A stretch of DNA of 39,780 bases from Candidatus Tepidiaquacellales bacterium OLB5 (GCA_001567545.1 LLZO01000104.1:1-39780), one strand, 5' to 3'; positions 13,273-22,000 are shown, numbered from the stretch's first letter. Notes: generated by a model from the sequence alone, not told the origin. Numbers and translations: made by a program.

Positions 13273-15500
13273 TGTTTAGAATTAAAATAAATAATTACCT
13301 CCTGCTTTTAATAGCAGGAGGTATATTAATTTTAAACTCGGGGCAAGTTTTCACTGATTCATTAAATGTTAAAGGATTTGTCTCAGACGCAGATGACCTT
13401 AAACCGCTTGCCAATGTTCTGGTTAAATTACAGGGCAATTCCGTATCTGCATTTACAGATACTGAAGGTATGTTCAGTCTGAAAGTTGCAAAACCCGGTA
13501 ATTATGAAATTCAGGTATCACTTCCGGGTTATATCACTTCAGTAATGCAGATAAATGTTTTATCCGGGCAGGAAAATATTCTGTATCTAAGATTATTCTC
13601 TTCAGGCTTTACTACTGAAGTAATTACCGTTACAGATGATCATCCGCCTTCTGTTTATGATAACCTGCTGGAGCTGTCCTCCGTCTTAAAAGAAAAAGAG
13701 CTGCTTCGCAATATGGGGCAAACACTTGCTTTTACCCTTAAAAATCAGACAGGTATTTCTGTACGCTCCATGGGACCCGCTCCGTCACGCCCCGTTTACC
13801 GCGGATTAAGCGGTGATAGGGTAATGATTACCGAAGACGGTATAAAAACAATAGATCTTTCTGCAACATCACCCGATCATTCCGTTACAGTTGAGCCGTT
13901 TACTACAGAAAGGATTGAAGTTCAGCGGGGACCAAAAATACTGATTAAAACACCATCTGCTATCGGGGGAGTGATTAATGTTATCAGGTACGAAATTCCC
14001 CAGTATATTCCTTCGCGGGTCAGCCTAAAGCTTGGCGGATACGGGGAATCATCCAATAAAGGATATCTTGGCTCAGGTGTGATTGTTTTTCCTTTCAGCA
14101 GCTTTGCTGCAAGATTCGAAGGCAGCTACAGGCGCACAGGTGATCAAAATACACCGGAAGGCGGGCTTAAAAATTCTGATATAAAAACTGTTAACCTTTC
14201 CGGCGGTTTAAGTCTTGTTAAAAAATGGGGATTTGCAGGGTTTTCGGTGCGTGAATATAATACTGATTATGGTATCCCGGGTGGTTTCGTGGGCGCTCAT
14301 CCAAATGGTGTGGATATTTCAATGCTTAAAAGACAGTACAGCTTTAAGCTACATTATAAAATTGAAAAAAAGTTTATTGATCATTTTGATCTTGATGCCG
14401 CAAGAACATATTACCGCCATACTGAATATGAATCACCCGGAGTTGTTGGCGCTGAATTCAGAATACTTGATTATAATACATATCTTAATTTTATACACAA
14501 CAAAAAAGGTATGTTAACCCAGGGGACATTCGGCGCTTCTGTTGAGTACAGGGATTTTAATATCGGCGGATTCGTTTTTTCTCCTCCTTCGGTTTCACTT
14601 AATACAGCAGTCTATTTTACTGAAGAGATAAAGGCTGCCCGCAGGCTCAGTCTTGAGCTTTCTGCAAGATATGATTATAATTTCGTTAAACCGCAGCAGG
14701 TTATTCAGCTTGCAAACCTTGATACGGTTTTCAGCAGAAAATTCAACACAGTCTCATTTTCGCTTTCAGCTATTTATTCTGTATCAGATTTTCTGAATGC
14801 AGGTATTGGTTTAAGCCGGTCTTCCAGAGTACCGACTATAGAAGAATTATACTCCGATGGTCCTCACCTTGCTGCGTATTCTTATGAAATAGGAAACCCT
14901 CATCTGAATGCTGAAACTGCATATGGCTCGGAGTTATTTATCTTTTATAAAGATAAAAATAAGTATGCTATGCTTTCAGCATTTTATAATTATATATATG
15001 ACTATATCATTGCCCGTAATACCGGTAGAATTAATGTTGCTACTCTGCTGCCGGTTTATCAAACCACAGGAGTAAATGCTGTACTTGCCGGAATTGAGGC
15101 GCAGTTTGAGCTGAAACTATCAAAAAAATTTAATTTTAATTCATCAATAAGCTTTACTTACGGTGAAATTAAAAATACGTCTTCGCCGCTGCCTCAGGTA
15201 CCGCCAATGAAAGGGGAGAGCGAAATAATTTATAACATGGGTAAATTATCTGTCGGAATAAATTCTGAATACGCTGCAGGTCAATTGAGGCTTGATGATT
15301 TTGAACAGAGTACACCTGGTTATTTTATTCTCGGTGCCTTCGGGCAATATACAATGCTGACGGGAAAAGCAACTCATATTATATCTTTAACTGCAGAGAA
15401 TTTAACCAACCGCATATACAGGAATCATTTATCGAGGATCAAATCAATTTTACCCGAACCCGGTATTAACTTCCGGGTTACTTATAAATTGTCCATTTAA
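13272..15500 (+). CDS. ZnuD-like TonB-dependent receptor
   Basis: A 742-residue outer-membrane receptor. After an N-terminal signal it has a carboxypeptidase-regulatory-like domain (about 33-110, VKGFVSDADDLKPLANV ... GYITSV), common in Bacteroidota receptors. The plug (about 115-240) reads RSMGPAPSRPVYRGLSGDRV, EDGIKTIDLSATSPDHSVTVEPF, ERIEVQRGP and AIGGVINV. This SRP-RGL-GDRV ... SPDH-V pattern is that of the ZnuD/zinc-responsive receptor group. A barrel of about 500 residues ends in an NFRVTYKLSI strand. The usual LYG before AIGG is replaced by LIKTPS. Zinc or a related metal is the likely ligand, supported by the His-rich peptide and lipoprotein encoded directly upstream. No Zur-type operator was recognised. 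Confidence 0.9.
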   Translation: MFRIKINNYLLLLIAGGILILNSGQVFTDSLNVKGFVSDADDLKPLANVLVKLQGNSVSAFTDTEGMFSLKVAKPGNYEIQVSLPGYITSVMQINVLSGQENILYLRLFSSGFTTEVITVTDDHPPSVYDNLLELSSVLKEKELLRNMGQTLAFTLKNQTGISVRSMGPAPSRPVYRGLSGDRVMITEDGIKTIDLSATSPDHSVTVEPFTTERIEVQRGPKILIKTPSAIGGVINVIRYEIPQYIPSRVSLKLGGYGESSNKGYLGSGVIVFPFSSFAARFEGSYRRTGDQNTPEGGLKNSDIKTVNLSGGLSLVKKWGFAGFSVREYNTDYGIPGGFVGAHPNGVDISMLKRQYSFKLHYKIEKKFIDHFDLDAARTYYRHTEYESPGVVGAEFRILDYNTYLNFIHNKKGMLTQGTFGASVEYRDFNIGGFVFSPPSVSLNTAVYFTEEIKAARRLSLELSARYDYNFVKPQQVIQLANLDTVFSRKFNTVSFSLSAIYSVSDFLNAGIGLSRSSRVPTIEELYSDGPHLAAYSYEIGNPHLNAETAYGSELFIFYKDKNKYAMLSAFYNYIYDYIIARNTGRINVATLLPVYQTTGVNAVLAGIEAQFELKLSKKFNFNSSISFTYGEIKNTSSPLPQVPPMKGESEIIYNMGKLSVGINSEYAAGQLRLDDFEQSTPGYFILGAFGQYTMLTGKATHIISLTAENLTNRIYRNHLSRIKSILPEPGINFRVTYKLSI

Positions 15501-15517
15501 GTCATTGATCAATATTA

Positions 15518-15563
15518 AATTGAATAATTTTATCTGAAAATCTCGCTGAAAAATTATTCAATT
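15518..15563. terminator. AT-rich hairpin after ZnuD-like operon
   Basis: 14-bp complementary arms (15518-15531 and 15550-15563) enclose an 18-nt loop between the receptor stop and uppS. The stem is AT-rich with a weak T-run after it, so it is a likely but not strong terminator. Confidence 0.5.
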
Positions 15564-15642
15564 GTATTTTGGTGATTATACGCTAAATTATTGGTTTAAT
15601 AACAGAAAATACAGCAGGCAATTGCCTGTTTTAATATAATAA

Positions 15643-16431
15643 ATGGCTTTTAACGAACCAACCGGTTCAGATAAAAAAGTACAGGACCAGTTAAAAGAAC
15701 GCGGTGAAATTCCCGGTCACATTGCCATTATTATGGATGGTAACGGGCGCTGGGCGCAGGAAAAAAAACAACCCCGCACATTTGGCCACCGCCAGGGTGT
15801 TCATTCAGTAAGAGATATTGTTGAAGCTTGCGGGCAAATTGGCGTTAAATACCTGACTTTATATACATTTTCTACTGAAAACTGGCGCAGACCAAAAACA
15901 GAAGTGGCAATTTTAATGAAACTCCTTATTCGCTCGTTACGCAGTGAAACCGATAAGCTTCACGAAAACAATGTTAGGCTGATTGCAGTAGGAGATATGA
16001 CTTCAATGCCTCCACAGGTATTAAATGAACTGAATGAAGCTATAGAAAAAACAAGGAACAATAAGACCATGACTTTGGTTTTAGCTTTAAGCTACAGCGG
16101 AAGATGGGACATCCTGAATGCTGTCAAAAAGATATCTTCTGATGTAAAAAGCGGCAAATTGGCAAAATCAGATATTTCTGAAAATATTTTCTCAACTTAC
16201 CTTGTTACCGGCGGTATACCCGATCCCGACTTGCTTATCAGGACTGGCGGTGATTTCAGGATTAGTAATTTCCTTCTGTGGGAATCTGCATATACAGAAT
16301 TTTATTTTGATAAAACATTCTGGCCTGAATTCAGAAGGCACCAGCTTTACGATGCGATCCGTGAATTTCAGAACAGGGAACGCAGGTTCGGCATGACAAC
16401 AAAACAAATTCAATCAAGGAAAAAAGCTTAA
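15643..16431 (+). CDS. uppS: Isoprenyl (undecaprenyl) diphosphate synthase
   Basis: This 262-residue cytosolic cis-prenyltransferase condenses isopentenyl diphosphate onto farnesyl diphosphate to make undecaprenyl diphosphate, the lipid carrier for peptidoglycan and other envelope glycans. Diagnostic motifs are HIAIIMDGNGRWA, with the catalytic Asp at about residue 32, GHRQGV, TLYTFSTENWRRP, and the C-terminal DLLIRTGGDFRISNFLLW ... TEFYF near residues 196-225. Length is normal for the family. It opens a run of envelope genes on one strand, with bamA starting 18 bp after its stop. In many Bacteroidota/Chlorobiota genomes uppS sits directly before bamA, as here. Confidence 0.97.
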   Translation: MAFNEPTGSDKKVQDQLKERGEIPGHIAIIMDGNGRWAQEKKQPRTFGHRQGVHSVRDIVEACGQIGVKYLTLYTFSTENWRRPKTEVAILMKLLIRSLRSETDKLHENNVRLIAVGDMTSMPPQVLNELNEAIEKTRNNKTMTLVLALSYSGRWDILNAVKKISSDVKSGKLAKSDISENIFSTYLVTGGIPDPDLLIRTGGDFRISNFLLWESAYTEFYFDKTFWPEFRRHQLYDAIREFQNRERRFGMTTKQIQSRKKA

Positions 16432-16449
16432 GAAAGAAATATTTCTTTA

Positions 16450-18804
16450 ATGACATATATAACTAAATTAACAGTACTGTTTATTGCCCTCTTATTAACA
16501 TTCAGCTTAAATATTTCAGCTCAGGATGGTCCTAGAACTTATAAGATACTTTCTATAAACACAGAAGGAAATAAGTTCTATGATTCCCGGATCATCATTG
16601 CCAACAGCGGACTTAAAATTGGCGATGAAATAATGATACCTTCTGAGGCTACTCAACAGGCTATTATGAACCTTTGGAATATGCGGCTTTTCAGTGATGT
16701 AGAAATTTCAGTAGATAAAAAAATTGGCGATGGCGCATACCTTATCATAAATGTTAAAGAGCTTCCAAAGCTTGATAATATCAAGTTTTCCGGTAATGAT
16801 GAGTTCAGTGATAAGGACCTGGAAGAAAAGATTCCGCTGGAGCCCGGGCAGGTTATTACACCGCAGACCGTTAAGGATATTGAATACAATATCACTAAAC
16901 TTTACGAAGAAGAAGGTTACCCGCTTGCAGAAATAAAGGTTGACCAGTTCGTTAATTCATACAACGAAGCGCAGCTTAGAGTTAAGATTAACGAAGGGTC
17001 CAAGATTAGTGTTAGAAATATAAAGTTTACCGGCAATTCTAAAATTTCTTCCGGTGATCTTAAAGGGGCGATGGAAGAAACCGCAGAACGCAAATGGTGG
17101 AAGTTCTGGGATAAAGCACGCTTTAACCGGGCAAACTATGAAAAGGATAAAGAATTTATAATTGATTTCTATAAGCAAAACGGATTTAAAGATGCCACAA
17201 TTGTTGAAGATAAGCTTGAATATAAGAATAATAAAGAAGATGTTGATATAACTATTAAAGTTACAGAAGGCCCTAAATATAAGATCGGTAATATTTCTTT
17301 TGAAGGAAATACTGTATATAAAGATTCCTTGCTGTTCGAAAAACTTGATATGAAACGCGGTGATGTTTACAATTATATGAAGTTCAACCAGAATCTGCGG
17401 GGAAATGAAAGCCAGACAGATATTGCTTCTCTTTATCTTGATAACGGTTATCTTGGTTTTAATGCCGATGTGGATGAATCTATAAGAGAAAACAATTATG
17501 TTGATCTGAAAATAAATATTTCAGAAAACCGGCAGTACAGGATAGGACTTATTAGCTTTTCAGGTAATTCCAAAACACAGGATAAAGTTATCCGAAGAGA
17601 GCTCTTTACGCTCCCGGGTCAGTATTTTAATAAAACTGCTATGATAAGAAGCATGCAGCAGATTTCGCAGTTAAATTATTTTAACCCCGAAATGCTGAAT
17701 TATGATTTTGTCCAGAGAAATGATTCGACAGTTGACCTGGTTTATCTTGTTGAAGAACGCTCTTCTGACCAGCTTAATGCTTCTGTGGGTTACAGCCAGA
17801 CTTTCGGGTTTTCGGGTAGTCTTGGACTGACATTCAATAACTTTGATATTCTTGACCCGCTTTCCGGCGGAGCCGGGCAAATACTATCTCTCCAATGGGA
17901 TTTTGGAACAGAAGGTACTTACCGTACATTTAGTATCGGATTCACTGAACCTTGGCTTTTTAATACTCCCACTTCGGCAGGTATTAATCTTTATGATACT
18001 AAACAGAATTATACATATGAAATCCAGGAAACAGGTGCAACTTTAAGTATAGGGCGTAGATTCCGATTTCCGGACGATTATTTCCGCGGGGACTGGTTTT
18101 TAAAATTCCAGCGTACAAATGTTATAAATGGTGCAGGTATTTACGAAACCGGATTACGCACACAGATCAGTATAGGGCAGACGATATCAAGAAATTCAAC
18201 TAACAGCCCTATTTTTCCTTCTGTGGGATCAAAAATTTCACTTTCTGCAGAAATAGCAGGCGCAAATGTTCTAGGAACAACAAACTTTTATAAACTGGCT
18301 TTTAAAAGCGAAGCTTTTAAGAGCCTGGATAATTCCGGAAAACTTGTACTTGCCTCGCTGTTTGATATAGAAAGTATTTCCAGCCTTTCAAGCGATAATT
18401 ATGTTCCCCCGAATGAGCTCATATTTATGGGGGGCAGCGGGCTTTCATATAATACTATTGCTTTAAGAGGTTATGATGACCGCTCTGTTGGGCCGGTTAA
18501 TTCTATAAGATCCCCAGTTGGCGGAAGGTTTATGATGAAATACGGCATTGAATTAAGATATTCATTATCACAGGATCCTATACCGATTTTCCTGACCGCA
18601 TTTGCCGAAGCAGGTAACCTGTGGTCATCATTTAAAACAGCTGATATCTTTGATCTAAAACGATCAGTTGGATTTGGAGCAAGGCTGATGCTGCCTGCTG
18701 TAGGTATAATCGGGTTTGATCTGGGTTACGGTTTTGACAGAAAAATTGTAGATGGCGAAGACCCTTCATGGCTGTTCCATTTCCAGTTTGGCAGGGGTTT
18801 TTAA
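16450..18804 (+). CDS. bamA: Outer membrane protein assembly factor BamA
   Basis: A 784-residue Omp85-family protein that inserts beta-barrel proteins into the outer membrane. A signal peptide (residues 1-24, ending NISAQ) is followed by five POTRA domains (about 30-420; repeated openings such as LDNIKFSGNDEFSD, ISVRNIKFTGNSKIS, YKIGNISFEGNTVYKD and YRIGLISFSGNSKTQD). A C-terminal 16-strand barrel (about 430-784) carries LRGYDDRSVG, the equivalent of the conserved VRGF/Y loop, and ends FHFQFGRGF with a terminal aromatic as needed for barrel recognition. It is clustered with uppS upstream and skp-like chaperones and lpxD downstream, the classic order. Confidence 0.96.
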   Translation: MTYITKLTVLFIALLLTFSLNISAQDGPRTYKILSINTEGNKFYDSRIIIANSGLKIGDEIMIPSEATQQAIMNLWNMRLFSDVEISVDKKIGDGAYLIINVKELPKLDNIKFSGNDEFSDKDLEEKIPLEPGQVITPQTVKDIEYNITKLYEEEGYPLAEIKVDQFVNSYNEAQLRVKINEGSKISVRNIKFTGNSKISSGDLKGAMEETAERKWWKFWDKARFNRANYEKDKEFIIDFYKQNGFKDATIVEDKLEYKNNKEDVDITIKVTEGPKYKIGNISFEGNTVYKDSLLFEKLDMKRGDVYNYMKFNQNLRGNESQTDIASLYLDNGYLGFNADVDESIRENNYVDLKINISENRQYRIGLISFSGNSKTQDKVIRRELFTLPGQYFNKTAMIRSMQQISQLNYFNPEMLNYDFVQRNDSTVDLVYLVEERSSDQLNASVGYSQTFGFSGSLGLTFNNFDILDPLSGGAGQILSLQWDFGTEGTYRTFSIGFTEPWLFNTPTSAGINLYDTKQNYTYEIQETGATLSIGRRFRFPDDYFRGDWFLKFQRTNVINGAGIYETGLRTQISIGQTISRNSTNSPIFPSVGSKISLSAEIAGANVLGTTNFYKLAFKSEAFKSLDNSGKLVLASLFDIESISSLSSDNYVPPNELIFMGGSGLSYNTIALRGYDDRSVGPVNSIRSPVGGRFMMKYGIELRYSLSQDPIPIFLTAFAEAGNLWSSFKTADIFDLKRSVGFGARLMLPAVGIIGFDLGYGFDRKIVDGEDPSWLFHFQFGRGF

Positions 18805-18844
18805 AAATTAAGAGTTAAATAAATAATTATATAAGGAGAAACAA

Positions 18845-19391
18845 TTGAAGAACATTTTAATAGCATTAACGTTTATTGCTGTTGTGGCAGCATCAGCAAG
18901 TGCTCAGGTTAAAATTGCTTTCGTTGACAGCGAAGTTATCATTGGGCAGCTTCCTGAAGCGCAGGAAGTTAAGAAAAAAACTTGAAGACCTGCAGAAGCT
19001 TTACATTGATACTATTACCGCCAAAGAAAATGATATTAAAACAAAAGCAGACGCATTTAAGGCTAAATATGAAGATGCACAGGCGCAAATTGAAGCAGGT
19101 AAGCTTAATGCAGACCAGATTAAAGCACTTGAAGCAGAATTAGGCGCTATGCAGGAAGAAGTTCAAAGCCTTGACCAGGAGCTTTCTTTATACAAACAAA
19201 ATATACAGAAACAGCTGTATGATACTCAGGTTGAACTGTTTAAGCCGGTTAAGGAAAAAATTACCAAAGCTATTGAAACTCTGGCAAAAGAGTTGAAATA
19301 TAACATGGTCCTTGATAAAGCAAGCGATGCGTTAATTTACGGTGATAAAGATATTGATATTACATTTAAAGTTTTAGATAAACTGAAATAA
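18845..19391 (+). pseudogene. skp: OmpH/Skp-family periplasmic chaperone, frameshifted at an A7 run
   Basis: The gene starts at TTG 18845 with a good Shine-Dalgarno (AAGGAG, 18833-18838). It reads a signal peptide (KNILIALTFIAVVAASASAQ) and the Skp N-terminal strand VKIAFVDSEVIIGQLPEAQEVKKK, then hits TGA at 18983. From the A7 run at 18974-18980 the correct continuation KLEDLQKLYIDTI lies in the +1 frame and runs open to 19391 through the coiled-coil arms and the C-terminal strand ITFKVLDKLK. Removing one A restores a 181-residue protein of normal length. An ATG at 18876 in the second frame would give a nonsense N-terminus and is not the start. This may be a sequencing indel, a real mutation tolerated because of the paralogue at 19607, or transcriptional slippage on the A-run. 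Confidence 0.85.
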
Positions 19392-19401
19392 AAATATTTC
19401 A

Positions 19402-19500
19402 CCTCCAATACCCCTCCCGGAAGGGGAGGGGGAAAGTTGCCAAATTCAGACATTATTAAACATTCTCTATTGAAAGAGGGGATTGGGGTGAGGGTTTTTA
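19402..19500. repeat. GC-rich dispersed-repeat-like element between skp paralogues
   Basis: A GC-rich island in AT-rich DNA. It contains CCCCTCCC-GGAA-GGGGAGGGG (from about 19411), then an AT-rich middle and a purine tract with GAGGGGATTGGGGTGAGGG. The outer edges (CACCTCCAAT and ATTGGGGTGAGG) are imperfect inverted repeats. The vocabulary (CCCCTC/GAGGGG stems) resembles the elements inside the cargo genes. It has no ORF and is probably a non-autonomous, MITE- or REP-like repeat. Confidence 0.55.
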
Positions 19501-19606
19501 AAGTCATGTAACAACATGTTTTTCATATTGAATTTCAAATCAAATTAATTCATATTTCATAAATTATACGCTTTAATTCAATATTTTGTCAATTAAAAAT
19601 AAAGCG

Positions 19607-20122
19607 ATGAAAATATCATTAGCGGTAATATTTGCTCTTATTCTTTTGGCAGGTTCATCTTACAGCCAGCAGAAAATAGGCTATGTTGATTCCAAGGTAA
19701 TTCTTGAAACACTTCAGGATGCAAGGGATGCACAGACTAACCTGGATAACTTTGTGCAAAAATGGAAACTGGAGCTGCAGGCTATTAATGACAGCCTTGT
19801 CCTCATGAAAGATGATTATGAAAAGAAAAAGCTTATTCTTACCGAAAAAGTTAAGCAGCAGAAAGAAGAAGAAATTAAGCAGCAGGAAAAAAAGGTAACT
19901 GATTTTAAGCAGAATAAATTCGGGGAGAACGGCGAATATTTTCAGAAACAGCAGGAACTAATGAAGCCGGTCCAGGACAGGGTGTTTAAAGCTATACAGG
20001 ATGTTGCAAAAGAAGGCGGGTATGATTTTGTTATTGACCGCTCAACCCAGTTAATGCTCCTTTATATGAATGACCGGTATGACCTGACACAAAAAGTAAT
20101 AAAAAAACTTGAAGCTCAGTAA
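19607..20122 (+). CDS. skp: OmpH/Skp-family periplasmic chaperone
   Basis: A 171-residue protein starting at ATG 19607, which gives a clean signal peptide (MKISLAVIFALILLAGSSYSQ). A TTG seven codons upstream is in frame but less likely. The mature part starts QKIGYVDSKVILETLQDA, the Skp/OmpH beta-strand core. A long Glu/Lys/Gln-rich coiled coil (about 50-120) forms the chaperone's grasping arms. The end, GYDFVIDRSTQLMLLY ... DLTQKVIKKL, is the returning core strand. Trimeric Skp holds unfolded outer-membrane proteins in the periplasm and delivers them to BamA. It is the intact second copy of a tandem pair and is followed by a terminator-like hairpin and lpxD. Confidence 0.92.
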   Translation: MKISLAVIFALILLAGSSYSQQKIGYVDSKVILETLQDARDAQTNLDNFVQKWKLELQAINDSLVLMKDDYEKKKLILTEKVKQQKEEEIKQQEKKVTDFKQNKFGENGEYFQKQQELMKPVQDRVFKAIQDVAKEGGYDFVIDRSTQLMLLYMNDRYDLTQKVIKKLEAQ

Positions 20123-20129
20123 AAATTGT

Positions 20130-20155
20130 ATCCCCGCTAAAACGCGGGGATTGTT
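20130..20155 (+). terminator. Hairpin terminator after skp
   Basis: A perfect 8-bp stem ATCCCCGC-TAAAAC-GCGGGGAT is followed by TGTTTTAT. It lies between the second skp and lpxD, so lpxD may receive only partial read-through or have its own start. Confidence 0.65.
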
Positions 20156-20173
20156 TTATACTTTAATGAATTT

Positions 20174-21187
20174 ATGAAACTTCATCAGATTACGGATTAT
20201 ATTTCAGGTGACCTGAATGACTCTGCCTATCGTGAGCTGGAAATAAACGGTATTGGTAAAATTGAAACTGCCACAGAAGAAGAGATCACCTTTATAGCAA
20301 ACCCTGTTTACGAAAAGTATTTTTCAGGTACACGAGCAGGATGTGTGATAGTATCCCGGAAATTTAATCCTGAACTTTACCCAAGGATATCAGGCAGCAA
20401 AGTTCCTCTCATCAGGGTTGATGACCCTTATCTTGCTTTCTTAACCCTATTGGAAATATTATCGCCAAAAACCGAGCTGCAGAAAGTCGGTATTTCTGAT
20501 AAAGCCATTATTGATGATACTGCTGAAATTTCGGATGAACAGGTCCGTATAGGTGCTAATTGCTTTATCGGGGCTAAGGTTAAAATTGGGGCTAGGGTTT
20601 CTGTTCTGCCAAATACAGTTATTCTTGCCGGCTCAGTTGTTTCAGATGATGTATTGATCTACCCTAATGTTACAATTTATAATGGAACTAAAATTGGTGC
20701 AAGGGTTATTATTCACAGCGGAACAGTGATAGGCTCAGATGGTTTCGGGCAGGCTAAAAATCCTGATGGTACATTCCAGAAAATTCCGCAAAAAGGTATT
20801 GTAGTAATTGAAGATGATGTTGAGATTGGAAGTAATTGTTCTATTGACAGGGCTACCATGGGTGAAACTATAATCCGCAAAGGTGTTAAACTTGATAATA
20901 TGATACAGATCGCTCACAATGTGGAAATCGGGGAAAATACTGTTATTGCTGCACAAACAGGTATTGCCGGCTCAACTAAAATTGGAAAGAATTGTATGAT
21001 AGGAGGAAAAGTTGGCATTGTTGGTCATATTTCAATTTGTGATAATGTAATATTAACAGCTGCAACAAATGTATCTAAATCAATAACTGATCCGGGCATT
21101 TATTCAGGATACCGCTCACAGCCTCAATTAGATGAACTTCGAAGCGAAGCAATTCTGAGAAGTTTATCGAAAAAAAATAGATATTAA
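20174..21187 (+). CDS. lpxD: UDP-3-O-acylglucosamine N-acyltransferase LpxD
   Basis: A 337-residue enzyme of lipid A synthesis that adds the second acyl chain from acyl-ACP to UDP-3-O-acyl-glucosamine. The N-terminal uridine-binding domain (about 1-100; GIGKIETATEEEITFIANPVYEKYF) is followed by a left-handed beta-helix of hexapeptide repeats (about 105-300; IGANCFIGAKVKIG, VIGSDGFGQ). The catalytic His is at about residue 248 in MIQIAHNVEIG, as in the E. coli enzyme, and the GHISICDNV segment is conserved. It shows that the organism makes lipopolysaccharide-type lipid A. It belongs with bamA and skp in the envelope block. Confidence 0.96.
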   Translation: MKLHQITDYISGDLNDSAYRELEINGIGKIETATEEEITFIANPVYEKYFSGTRAGCVIVSRKFNPELYPRISGSKVPLIRVDDPYLAFLTLLEILSPKTELQKVGISDKAIIDDTAEISDEQVRIGANCFIGAKVKIGARVSVLPNTVILAGSVVSDDVLIYPNVTIYNGTKIGARVIIHSGTVIGSDGFGQAKNPDGTFQKIPQKGIVVIEDDVEIGSNCSIDRATMGETIIRKGVKLDNMIQIAHNVEIGENTVIAAQTGIAGSTKIGKNCMIGGKVGIVGHISICDNVILTAATNVSKSITDPGIYSGYRSQPQLDELRSEAILRSLSKKNRY

Positions 21188-21253
21188 ATGCCCTTTTGTT
21201 AACTTAAATTTATAAGTAGTCTTTTTCCTACATTTAATTAATGTAAATAGGGG

Positions 21254-21385
21254 ATGGCTATAATTATGATTATAGCTATTGTTGGCTTAAGTATTATATA
21301 TTATTATTGTATTAACTTGGGGGGTTTTTCTATCAATTTAATATGGAAGGTCACCCCGGTTAAAATTTATAATGCTGCTGACTGA
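21254..21385 (+). CDS. Possible 43-residue hydrophobic small protein
   Basis: An ATG at 21254 opens a 43-residue frame whose first 25 residues are strongly hydrophobic (MAIIMIIAIVGLSIIYYYC), like a single membrane segment, ending KIYNAAD. It overlaps the start of the downstream DUF1508-like gene by 14 bp. The ATG lies within an 8-bp inverted repeat region (21257-21276) and the purine run GGGG is too close to the ATG for a good ribosome site, so it may be only leader sequence. It is listed because nothing else explains the stretch. Confidence 0.25.
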   Translation: MAIIMIIAIVGLSIIYYYCINLGGFSINLIWKVTPVKIYNAAD

Positions 21386-21776
21386 TTATCAGCAGTATTA
21401 TTTAATGCTGAATTTATTCAGCAGGGATTTGGGGGAACAAAATATGCCGGTTCAATTTACCAGGTTCAACGGACCTGATAATCTTCATTTTGCCAAACTG
21501 CACGATAATGATGGCAAGCTTATCTTGATGTGCCGGGGATGTCAGACTTCAGACTGCTTTACAGACTGCATTAATGATATCCGCAGGTCAGCAGCAAGAG
21601 ATGAGCTTTATGAAAGAAATTCTACTCCGGAAGGCAAGTGGTTTTTCAATCTTCGTTCAGTTGAAGGTAAAATAATTGCTACAAGCAGGATGCATGATAC
21701 CAGCTTTGAGATGGAACGCTCAATTAGCGCTTCAAAAAGTATCGCGTCTGAATCCAGGTCAGCTTTTATAAAATAA
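21372..21776 (+). CDS. YegP-like protein, tandem DUF1508 half-repeats
   Basis: A 134-residue cytosolic protein. Two copies of a DUF1508/YegP-like unit are visible. The first (about 38-72) is HFAKLHDNDGKLILMCRGCQTSDCFTDCINDI. The second (about 88-128) is GKWFFNLRSVEGKIIATSRMHDTSFEMERSI, matching the family pattern F-x-L-(K/R)-x-x-x-G-x-x-I-A-x-S. The N-terminal DYQQYYLMLNLF resembles the Tyr-rich lead-in of longer family members. The start at 21372 keeps that segment; an in-frame ATG at 21444 is possible. Function is unknown; family members are small stress-associated proteins. It ends at a clear terminator (21783-21811). The three Cys residues in the first repeat are unusual. Confidence 0.78.
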   Translation: MLLTDYQQYYLMLNLFSRDLGEQNMPVQFTRFNGPDNLHFAKLHDNDGKLILMCRGCQTSDCFTDCINDIRRSAARDELYERNSTPEGKWFFNLRSVEGKIIATSRMHDTSFEMERSISASKSIASESRSAFIK

Positions 21777-21782
21777 CAATAC

Positions 21783-21811
21783 GGAATGTAATTATACATT
21801 CCATTTTTTTT
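21783..21811 (+). terminator. Intrinsic terminator
   Basis: A perfect 8-bp stem GGAATGTA-ATTA-TACATTCC is followed by A and a run of eight T. It closes the DUF1508-like gene. A second small hairpin (CGGGT/ACCCG, 21825-21839) follows. Confidence 0.85.
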
Positions 21812-21944
21812 AAAAGCAATAAATCGGGTCAAAAACCCGCGGGATTTTATAATTCAATTTTTATCCTTTATATATTTTATAAATTATTTATGGGTTTTTT
21901 AATCTGGAAAGCAAATTGTGCTTTTAAGTTTGCTGTAATTTTCA

Positions 21945-21952
21945 TATATTTG
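21945..21952 (+). promoter_or_regulatory. -7 promoter element for atpDC
   Basis: TATATTTG matches TAnnTTTG, about 48 bp before the atpD ATG. It is preceded by T-rich sequence, but no TTTG at the ideal spacing was found. Confidence 0.5.
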
Positions 21953-22000
21953 TAGTCTATACTAATTTTAAATCAAAAAAACATTACATTTTTAGCATAA

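Noticed and set aside
18876-18960. ATG 18876 as the start of the first skp gene
   Set aside because: It yields a non-signal, Leu/Arg-rich N-terminus, whereas the other frame from TTG 18845 encodes a perfect signal peptide and the Skp N-terminal strand.
18974-18985. Classical -1 slippery heptamer A-AAA-AAC in the skp gene
   Set aside because: The heptamer is out of register with the zero frame, and the shift needed is +1, so the standard -1 programmed frameshift does not explain it.
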